A stretch of 36,894 nt of DNA from Burkholderiaceae bacterium (lineage in GTDB: Bacteria > Pseudomonadota > Gammaproteobacteria > Burkholderiales > Burkholderiaceae_C): positions 1 to 36,894 of the forward strand of contig JANJVG010000206.1 in the NCBI GenBank assembly GCA_024710165.1. Reading direction: 5' to 3'. Positions within the stretch are counted from its first letter, which is position 1. Each line of letters starts with the position of its first letter. Positions 25,558 to 32,091 of the stretch are shown here, piece after piece. A program made the translations under genes and the position numbers. The notes under the pieces were generated by a model. The model saw only the letters and a program-made list of their open reading frames with translations, was not told the origin of the DNA and made no database searches.

Positions 25558-25973
25558 ACCGCACCCAGCCAACCCTGCCCCTGGTCTATTCCTGCTCGGG
25601 CTGCTCCAGCGCCGCGCAGCTGGCCAACCACGTGGCGCTGCGGCTGGACCGCGCCGGCGTGGCCGAGATGTCCTGCATCGCCGGCGTGGGCGGTGACGTG
25701 CCCAGCCTGGTGCGCACGGCGCGCTCGGGCCGCCCCATCATTGCGCTGGACGGCTGCCCGCTCAACTGCGTGCAGGGCTGCCTCTCGCGCCACGGCATCG
25801 CCGCCGACCGCCACTACCAGCTGCAGCAGTACGGCGTGAAAAAGCGCCGCCACGAAGACTTCGACCCCGCGCAGGCGCAGCTGGTGCTGGAACAGGTGCA
25901 GGCCGACCTGGCGGCCCACCCGCTCTCGGCGCACGAGGCGACTGCCGACCCCACCCCCCGGATGGCCGCATGA
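25554..25973 (+). CDS. DGC-domain putative zinc-binding protein
   Basis: This is a 139-residue soluble protein with six conserved-looking cysteines: C14 and C17 (YSCSGCSS), C41 (MSCIAGVGG), and C68, C72 and C76 in D66-G-C-P-L-N-C-V-Q-G-C. The D-G-C motif and the early CxxC match the DGC family of putative metal-binding proteins, whose function is not established. It overlaps ubiT upstream and ubiX downstream by 4 bases each, so it is translationally locked into the ubiquinone operon. Possible roles are metal or Fe-S handling for UbiU/UbiV, or redox sensing; both are inference. Confidence 0.82.
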   Translation: MNRTQPTLPLVYSCSGCSSAAQLANHVALRLDRAGVAEMSCIAGVGGDVPSLVRTARSGRPIIALDGCPLNCVQGCLSRHGIAADRHYQLQQYGVKKRRHEDFDPAQAQLVLEQVQADLAAHPLSAHEATADPTPRMAA

Positions 25974-26584
25974 ACGCTGCGGCCACGCCCCCTGCAGCCG
26001 GGCAGGCGCCGCAACGCGTGGTCGTGGGCATCTCCGGTGCCAGCGGCGCGGTGTACGGCGTGCGCCTGCTGCAGGCGCTGCGCACCTGCCCCGGGGTGGA
26101 GTCGCACCTCGTCGTCTCGGACACCGGCTGGCGCACCCTGCGCCACGAAATGAACCTGGAGCCCGACGCCGTGCGCGCCCTGGCGCATGTGGCGCACGCC
26201 GCCGACAACGTGGGCGCCAGCATTGCCAGCGGCTCCTTCCAGTGCGCGGGCATGGTCATCGCCCCCTGCTCCATGCGCACCCTGGCGGCCGTGGCGCATG
26301 GCCTGGCCGACAGCCTGCTGACCCGCGCCGCCGACGTCATGCTCAAGGAACGCCGCCGCCTGGTGCTGCTGGCGCGCGAAACCCCGCTACACCTGGGCCA
26401 CCTGCGCAACATGGTCAGCGTGACCGAAATGGGCGCCATCGTCTGCCCCCCGGTGCCCGCGTTCTACCTGCACCCGCGCAGCGTGGACGACATCGTGGAC
26501 CACACCGTGGCGCGCACGCTGGACATGCTGGGCCTGGCCCATGGGCTGGGCGGGCGCTGGCAGGGGCTGGGCGCTGGCCACTGA
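25970..26584 (+). CDS. ubiX: Flavin prenyltransferase UbiX
   Basis: This 204-residue enzyme makes prenylated FMN, the cofactor of UbiD decarboxylase, from dimethylallyl phosphate and FMN. The Rossmann-like FMN site is VVVGISGASGAVYGVRLLQA. Later motifs are ASIASGSFQCAGMVIAPCSM, RAADVMLKERRRLVLLARET and PLHLGHLRNM, all typical of UbiX/Pad1. The N-terminus carries a 15-residue Ala/Pro-rich tail. The start overlaps the DGC stop (ATGA). ubiD follows after an 85-base gap largely occupied by a dispersed repeat. Confidence 0.95.
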   Translation: MNAAATPPAAGQAPQRVVVGISGASGAVYGVRLLQALRTCPGVESHLVVSDTGWRTLRHEMNLEPDAVRALAHVAHAADNVGASIASGSFQCAGMVIAPCSMRTLAAVAHGLADSLLTRAADVMLKERRRLVLLARETPLHLGHLRNMVSVTEMGAIVCPPVPAFYLHPRSVDDIVDHTVARTLDMLGLAHGLGGRWQGLGAGH

Positions 26585-26600
26585 CACGGGCTGGACTGGG

Positions 26601-26667
26601 TTCTTTTTGCTATATTTTTTATAGCTGCTTGCGCATTATCCATAAGCGCAAAAGCCACTTTTTATCC
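26601..26667 (+). repeat. Comamonadaceae dispersed repeat forming the ubiD leader
   Basis: The sequence is ttctttttgctatatttttt then atagctgcttgcgcattatc cataagcgcaaaagccactt tttatcc. The copy ends 2 bases before the ubiD ATG and leaves no recognisable Shine-Dalgarno sequence. It also contains TTGCTATATTTTTTATAG, AT-rich enough to host a promoter. Confidence 0.75.
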
Positions 26668-26669
26668 AA

Positions 26670-28154
26670 ATGCACTACCACGACCTGCGCGACTTCATCC
26701 AGCAGCTTGAACAGCGCGGCGAGCTGCGCCGTGTGCGCGAGCCGGTGTCGCCCCACCTGGAGATGACGGCCCTGTGCGACCGCGTGCTGCGCGCGGGCGG
26801 CCCGGCCATGCTGTTCGAGAACCCCACGGGCCACCGCATGCCGGTGCTGGGCAACCTGTTCGGCACGCCCGAGCGCGTGGCGCGTGCCATGGGGGTGGAG
26901 AGCATCGCCGGGCTTCGGCCGTTTGGCGAGCTGCTGGCCTCGCTCAAGGAGCCCGAGGCGCCCAAGGGCTTCAAGGAGATGGTGGGCATGGGCAGCCTGC
27001 TCAAGACGCTGTGGAACATGGCGCCCAAGGAGCGCAGCAGCCCGCCGTGCCAGGAGGTGGTGTGGGAAGGTTCTGACGTGGACCTGGCGCGCCTGCCCAT
27101 CCAGCACTGCTGGCCCGGCGACGTGGCGCCGCTGGTCACCTGGGGCCTGGTCATCACGCAGGGGCCGCACAAGACGCGGCAGAACCTGGGCATCTACCGC
27201 CAGCAGGTGCTGGGCCGCAACAAGCTCATCATGCGCTGGCTGGCCCACCGGGGCGGCGCGCTCGACTTCCGCGACCACTGCGCCATGAACCCCGGCCAGC
27301 CCTACCCAGTAGCCGTGGCGCTGGGGGCCGACCCGGCGACCATCCTGGGCGCCGTCACGCCCGTGCCCGACAGCCTGTCGGAATACCAGTTCGCCGGCCT
27401 GCTGCGCGGAGCGCGCACCGAGGTGGCACCCGCACTGGGCGTGCCGCTGCGCGTGCCGGCCAACGCCGAAATCGTGCTCGAAGGCCATATCCAGCCCGAC
27501 GCCACGCATGCCAGCGGCTGGGAGCATGCGCTCGAAGGGCCGTATGGCGACCACACGGGCTATTACAACGAGCAGGCCGAGTTCCCGGTATTCACGGTGG
27601 ACCGCATCACGCTGCGCAAGGATGCGATCTACCACTCCACCTACACCGGCAAGCCGCCCGACGAGCCCGCCGTGCTGGGCGTGGCGCTGAACGAGCTGTT
27701 CATCCCTCTGCTGCAGCGCCAGTTCCCCGAGATCGTGGACTTCTACCTGCCGCCCGAGGGCTGCAGCTACCGCATGGCGCTGGTGCGCATCAAGAAGGCC
27801 TACCCCGGCCACGCGCGCCGCGTGATGATGGGCGTGTGGAGCCACCTGCGCCAGTTCATGTACACCAAGTTCATCGTGGTGGTGGACGAGGACGTGGACG
27901 TGCGCGACTGGAAGGAGGTCGTCTGGGCGCTGACCACGCGCATGGACCCGGCACGCGACACCATGGTGGTGGAGCACACCCCCATCGACTACCTCGACTT
28001 CGCCTCGCCCGTGAGCGGCCTGGGCAGCAAGATGGGCATGGACGCCACGAACAAGTGGCCCGGCGAGACGCAGCGCGAATGGGGCCGCACCATCACCATG
28101 GATGCCGATGTGACGGCGCGCATGGACGCGCTGTACGCAACGCTCGGTCTCTGA
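26670..28154 (+). CDS. ubiD: 4-hydroxy-3-polyprenylbenzoate decarboxylase UbiD
   Basis: This 494-residue prFMN-dependent decarboxylase removes the carboxyl group of the ubiquinone precursor. [20 protein letters not shown] is the usual N-terminus. The cofactor/substrate region includes [30 protein letters not shown] and [40 protein letters not shown] follows, and the C-terminus is [15 protein letters not shown]. Length equals the family norm. It belongs functionally with ubiX directly upstream and completes the O2-independent ubiquinone set. The leader is made of a dispersed repeat. A strong hairpin terminator follows the stop. Confidence 0.96.
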   Translation: MHYHDLRDFIQQLEQRGELRRVREPVSPHLEMTALCDRVLRAGGPAMLFENPTGHRMPVLGNLFGTPERVARAMGVESIAGLRPFGELLASLKEPEAPKGFKEMVGMGSLLKTLWNMAPKERSSPPCQEVVWEGSDVDLARLPIQHCWPGDVAPLVTWGLVITQGPHKTRQNLGIYRQQVLGRNKLIMRWLAHRGGALDFRDHCAMNPGQPYPVAVALGADPATILGAVTPVPDSLSEYQFAGLLRGARTEVAPALGVPLRVPANAEIVLEGHIQPDATHASGWEHALEGPYGDHTGYYNEQAEFPVFTVDRITLRKDAIYHSTYTGKPPDEPAVLGVALNELFIPLLQRQFPEIVDFYLPPEGCSYRMALVRIKKAYPGHARRVMMGVWSHLRQFMYTKFIVVVDEDVDVRDWKEVVWALTTRMDPARDTMVVEHTPIDYLDFASPVSGLGSKMGMDATNKWPGETQREWGRTITMDADVTARMDALYATLGL

Positions 28155-28171
28155 CACAGGAAAAAAAAAAG

Positions 28172-28205
28172 CCGCCCGGCTCCTTTCGGGGTGCCGGGCG
28201 GTTTT
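28172..28205. terminator. Bidirectional rho-independent terminator between ubiD and the cytochrome b operon
   Basis: CCGCCCGGC 28172-28180 pairs with GCCGGGCGG 28193-28201 around a 12-base loop, with TTTT following on the plus strand. Ten As at 28161-28170 on the other side give a U-run for the minus strand. It separates the convergent ubiD and the respiratory operon. Confidence 0.9.
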
Positions 28206-28217
28206 GCTTGGGACGGC

Positions 28218-30143
28218 TTACTGCTGCGCCGGGGCTTGGGCCGGGGCGGCCATCAGGAAGGCGTCGGAGAAGCAGGCGTCCTCGCCCAGGCCCTGGGCCA
28301 GGAAGGCCGGCACGGCGGTCTCCACCATCTTCACCGAGCCGCAGAGGTAGACCTCGTGGCCGCTGAGGTCGGCAAAATCTTTCAGCATGGACTCGTGCAC
28401 CAGGCCCGTGCGGCCCGTCCAGCCGTCGCCCTCTGAGGGCTCGGAAACCACGGGCACCACGGTGAAGTTCGGGTGCTCCTTTTGCCACTGTTCGCACAGT
28501 GCCAGCATGTAGAGGTCCTTGCGCTGGCGCACACCCCAGTACAGGCGCATGGGCCGCTGCACACCGCGCTGGAAGGCATCCTCGACGATGCTCTTGATGG
28601 GTGCGAAGCCGGTGGCGCCGGCCACGAACAGGATGGGGTGCATGCTGTCGCGCAGCGTGAAGCTGCCGCGCGGGCCCTCGAAGCGGATGGGGTCTCCCAC
28701 CTTCATGCCGTCAAACACATGGGTGGTGAAACGCCCGCCAGGAATCAGGCGCACATGCAGCTCAATCTGCTCGCGCGTGTGCGGCGCATTGGCAAACGAG
28801 AAGGCGCGGCGCTGGCCGTCGTCCAGCAGGATGTCGATGTACTGACCGGCTTCGAAATCCAGGGTCTGGCCCTGGGGCAATGCAATCAGCACGCGCATCA
28901 CGTCCTCGGCCAGGCGCTCCAGCCCGGCCACCGTGCCGCTGTGCACCGTGGCGCTGACGGCCGTCGCGCTCGGAACGAATCCATCCACCTCGATGACCAC
29001 GTCGCCTTTCGGCACCGCGCAGCACATCAGCGCCTTGCCCTGGGCCTTGAGGGCATCGGGCAGCGCACTGCGCTGGTAGGGGCGGTGCTCAACGCTGCCA
29101 TGCTCCACGCTGCACAGGCACAGCCCGCAGCCGCCATTGCGGCATTCATAGGGCAGCGCCAGGCCTTCGCGCAGGCCTGCATCGAGGATGGTCTCGTCTT
29201 CGCGCACCTTGAATTCTGCGCTGGCGCCCTGTGCGCCATGTGCCACGACCAGGTGCTTGCGCTTGTCGCCACGGCGGAACTTCGGCGGCCACCAGGGCAG
29301 CAGACACAGCACGACAGAACCGCCCACCACCAGCGCCCAGACCTGACCCAGCGGCCATTCGGTCAGCAGCGGGAAGAGAGCCAGGTAGAACCAGTCCAGC
29401 TCCACGCTGGTCACGGCGGTGCTCAGATCGGACGCCCCGCCCTGGCTGTGCACAGGCGCCACCAGCGACAGCACGAGCATGGACAGCAGCAGACCCACCA
29501 CGATGGGGCGTGGCGGCGTGGTGCGCGCCTTGGGCACGCGCTGCACGTGGATCCACATCACCATCAGCAGCACCAGCGGAATGCCCAGGTGCATGAACGA
29601 CAGCAGGGTGAAGAAGCGGTCGCCCACATGGTCGGAGTAGACGAAGTTGCGCATCAGCGTGCCGCCGAAGCTCGGCAGCCAGTCGAGCCACTCGAAGGTG
29701 GCCACGGTGACGTACTGCGCGAGCTGGTCCCAGGGCAACATGTAGCCGTTGATGCCGGAGGCGTACACCATCCAGATCAGCATCACGCCGGTCACCCATG
29801 AGAACCAGCGGAAGCCGTGGTACAGGTTGAAGGCGAAGTAGCGCAGCATGTGCAGCATCATGGTGAGCACCATGGCGTCGGAGGCGTAGCGGTGGATGCT
29901 GCGCATGATGCCGCCCGCGTACCACTGATCCTGCGACAGGGACACCACGGACGAATAGGCCTCGCTCAGGCCGGTTTCGAAGAAGATGTAGACGTACAGC
30001 CCGGTCCCGCCCACTACCCAGAAAAGGAAGAAGGTGATGGCGCCCAGATGGTAGAAGGGGTTGATACGGTCGCCGAACGCCGCGTTGAACAGTCCCTCGG
30101 CGCGCAGAAACAGCCACTGCAGCAAGGCCTGGAAATGTTTCAT
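28218..30143 (-). CDS. Cytochrome b - [2Fe-2S] ferredoxin - FAD/NAD(P) reductase fusion
   Basis: This is a 641-residue three-part protein. Residues 1-205 form a four-helix cytochrome b N-terminal domain with both heme pairs intact: H84/H98 (SIHRYASDAMVLTMMLHMLR) and H185/H199 (FMHLGIPLVLLMVMWIHVQR). Two more membrane helices follow (about 211-231 and 252-283). Residues 297-390 are a plant-type ferredoxin with C334-x4-C339-x2-C342-x31-C374. Residues about 400-630 are an FNR-type reductase with an FAD motif (RRAFSFANAP) and NAD(P) motifs (FVAGATGFAPIKSI, EVYLCGSVKMV). It should move electrons between cytosolic NAD(P)H and membrane hemes/quinone. It is the last gene of the operon; its start overlaps the preceding stop by 4 bases. 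I know no named homologue. Confidence 0.9.
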   Translation of the reverse strand: MKHFQALLQWLFLRAEGLFNAAFGDRINPFYHLGAITFFLFWVVGGTGLYVYIFFETGLSEAYSSVVSLSQDQWYAGGIMRSIHRYASDAMVLTMMLHMLRYFAFNLYHGFRWFSWVTGVMLIWMVYASGINGYMLPWDQLAQYVTVATFEWLDWLPSFGGTLMRNFVYSDHVGDRFFTLLSFMHLGIPLVLLMVMWIHVQRVPKARTTPPRPIVVGLLLSMLVLSLVAPVHSQGGASDLSTAVTSVELDWFYLALFPLLTEWPLGQVWALVVGGSVVLCLLPWWPPKFRRGDKRKHLVVAHGAQGASAEFKVREDETILDAGLREGLALPYECRNGGCGLCLCSVEHGSVEHRPYQRSALPDALKAQGKALMCCAVPKGDVVIEVDGFVPSATAVSATVHSGTVAGLERLAEDVMRVLIALPQGQTLDFEAGQYIDILLDDGQRRAFSFANAPHTREQIELHVRLIPGGRFTTHVFDGMKVGDPIRFEGPRGSFTLRDSMHPILFVAGATGFAPIKSIVEDAFQRGVQRPMRLYWGVRQRKDLYMLALCEQWQKEHPNFTVVPVVSEPSEGDGWTGRTGLVHESMLKDFADLSGHEVYLCGSVKMVETAVPAFLAQGLGEDACFSDAFLMAAPAQAPAQQ

Positions 30144-31591
30144 GGTTGTGTCGTCTGTATTTGGCCTGCGGACGCAGGCGTGTTGCGAATGGCCTGGATC
30201 ACCACGACGACGAACAGCAGTCCGCCGATGATGGCAATCAGGCCGCCCAGGCCCATGAGGCCCATGCCGGCCACTTCGGCGGTGCTGCGCAGCACCTGCT
30301 CGGCGCCCGCCACCTTGCGTTGCACGCCATAGCCACCCGACCAGACCAGGCCGATGATGTGCATCAGCTGGCCCGCGCCATAGAGCCAGGGCTGCCAGGT
30401 GGCCAGGCGCCCCTGCGGCGCACCGTAGCCCAGCGCGGGCAGCACCTTGTAGACCACGCCCATGAGCGCCAGCGTGACGCCCACGATGCAGCCGTGGTAG
30501 TGCGCGGGAATGCGCACGTTGCTGCCATTGATGAAGACGCCGATCACGCCGCCCGCCGCGAACAGCAGCACGGACGACAGCAGCGCGGCGCGCAAGGGGC
30601 GCATCGTCTCCTGGGTCAGGCGGTGGTTGAACACGGCCACCACCACGGCCAGCCCCACGGGCACGATGGCTGGGCCACCGCCCACGCGCATGGCCCAGGT
30701 GAGCAGGTTGCGATGCTCCACCGAGGCCACGTCATAGGCCAGGTAGGCGTAGGGGGTGACGAAAACCCCCACCAGGGCCAGGCCGAGCATCATCAGCGTG
30801 ACGCGCGGGCTCAGGGGCACGCGTGCGCCGCAGGCGTTGGCCAGCCAGAGCCAGCCCACGAGCATGAGCAGCGTCCAGGTGAACTGCAGCGCATGCCCGC
30901 CCCCCCAGAACAGAATCTCGTAGTAGGCCTTGCCGTCGAGCGACTGCGGAACCACCGCATACGACCAGGCGAACGACAGCAGGGCCACCGCCATGGACAC
31001 GGCCGCCGCATTCAGGCCGAAGTGCAGGGCCCCCTGGCCGCCGAACCCGAAGCCCAGCCGCGGCGCCAGCAGCATGCTGCGCAGCACCAGAACGCCCACA
31101 CCCAGACCGAACACGGCCAGCCCCGCCAGAAACAGCGGGGACGACAGCACCGGAATGTAGTTGGCCATGATCGGCTCGCCCGGATTGAGGAACGGTGCGA
31201 GTGACATCGCCGCGGTGCCCGCTGCCGTGATCCACAGCGCGATCCAGCCCCACCCGGACCCGCGCTGCGAGCTGTTGAGGCTCCACAGCAGCCCGCCGAG
31301 CGCGACAAACCAGACCAGCACCGACAAATCCACATGCAGCACCAGCGAGACGTGGAAAAAATTGGCCGCAGGCAGCATCTGGTTGATGCCCGGCGTGCGC
31401 GAAAGCACCAGCAGGATGGAGAACAGGCCCGAGCCAATCAGTGCAAACAGTCCCAGCCAAAGCCAGCCCCGCGCCAGGGCGCGGCGGGCGTCCTGGGGCA
31501 CGGCAAGATCGTATTCCGCCTGGGTCTGCGCTGCAGCCGGGGGCGAATGGCCGCTGGTGCGGCCGAAAGGGGGGCGGGGGATGGCGCTCAT
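30140..31591 (-). CDS. Divergent heme-copper oxidoreductase subunit I-like protein
   Basis: This 483-residue protein has about 12 membrane helices and resembles cbb3/NOR-type subunit I. Candidate heme and metal ligands are H80/H86 (FFHVSLVLHVDLSVLVWF), H233 (FWGGGHALQFTWTLLML), H293 (VEHRNLLTW) and H364/H366 (PAHYHGCIVG). The helix VI site reads H-A-L-Q-F, so the oxidase Tyr (or NOR Glu) at H+4 is Phe. The usual helix VII HH pair is E292-H293. A standard CuB/heme site is therefore not intact as read here. It overlaps both neighbours by 4 bases. It might be a NO reductase-like enzyme, an oxidase with a different metal site, or a non-catalytic electron carrier. Confidence 0.78.
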   Translation of the reverse strand: MSAIPRPPFGRTSGHSPPAAAQTQAEYDLAVPQDARRALARGWLWLGLFALIGSGLFSILLVLSRTPGINQMLPAANFFHVSLVLHVDLSVLVWFVALGGLLWSLNSSQRGSGWGWIALWITAAGTAAMSLAPFLNPGEPIMANYIPVLSSPLFLAGLAVFGLGVGVLVLRSMLLAPRLGFGFGGQGALHFGLNAAAVSMAVALLSFAWSYAVVPQSLDGKAYYEILFWGGGHALQFTWTLLMLVGWLWLANACGARVPLSPRVTLMMLGLALVGVFVTPYAYLAYDVASVEHRNLLTWAMRVGGGPAIVPVGLAVVVAVFNHRLTQETMRPLRAALLSSVLLFAAGGVIGVFINGSNVRIPAHYHGCIVGVTLALMGVVYKVLPALGYGAPQGRLATWQPWLYGAGQLMHIIGLVWSGGYGVQRKVAGAEQVLRSTAEVAGMGLMGLGGLIAIIGGLLFVVVVIQAIRNTPASAGQIQTTQP

Positions 31592-32091
31592 GACAGGATG
31601 ATTCCTCCCCGCTCGGCGCTGAAGTCGATGATCAGCACCTGGGCAGGCTTGAGGGTAACGGTGGAGTCGTGCTGGTGCGTGAAGCCCTCCGCAGTCTTGT
31701 CGTCCTTCAGGCGGACGGTGATGCGGTGCTCACCTGCGGGAACATCGACGCTGTGATAGACCGTGGAGGCACCATCACGCGAAAGGCCCGAGGGGTTGGC
31801 TGTTTTCTGGAACACCGTTTTGCCGTCGATGTCCAGTTCGACATGCACGGGGGAGCGCTCGCGCTCGCACTTCATGGGTGCACGCATGTTGGGCGCAAGC
31901 TTCGCCAGCTCCTCCTTGGTGTAGGGGCGGCAGTCCGCCACGCGCACCCCATGGTGGACGAAGCTGATCTTGATCAGCGCGTGGTCGGCCTGCAGCGGGT
32001 GGTATACCGGCCAGCGTGAAAAAACGCCTATGGCCAGCGCGAAACAGCTATACAAAAGGGCCTGGCCTGTCCAGTTCAAGGCTCGGTTCAT
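31588..32091 (-). CDS. Small membrane-anchored protein of unknown function in the respiratory operon
   Basis: This 167-residue protein has one N-terminal membrane helix (about 8-25) and a hydrophilic domain that probably faces the periplasm. Two cysteines (C54 in VADCRPYTKE and C74 in PMKCERERSP) and several His (H46-H47, HQHD near 139-142) could bind metal or heme. The second half has an alternating beta pattern (VHVELDIDG, HSVDVPAGEHRITVRLKDD) reminiscent of an immunoglobulin-like domain. I recognise no family. It overlaps the genes on both sides by 4 bases, so it is almost certainly a subunit or assembly factor of the complex encoded here. Confidence 0.8.
   Translation of the reverse strand: MNRALNWTGQALLYSCFALAIGVFSRWPVYHPLQADHALIKISFVHHGVRVADCRPYTKEELAKLAPNMRAPMKCERERSPVHVELDIDGKTVFQKTANPSGLSRDGASTVYHSVDVPAGEHRITVRLKDDKTAEGFTHQHDSTVTLKPAQVLIIDFSAERGGIILS

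Noticed and set aside
104-26667. Reading the repeated AGCTGC/AGCGCTT elements as a CRISPR array
   Set aside because: Copies are kilobases apart, diverged, in both orientations and mostly at gene ends; there are no regular spacers or cas genes.
26619-28157. 512-codon minus-strand frame opposite ubiD
   Set aside because: UbiD on the plus strand is unmistakable; the opposite frame is His/Gln/Arg-rich noise.
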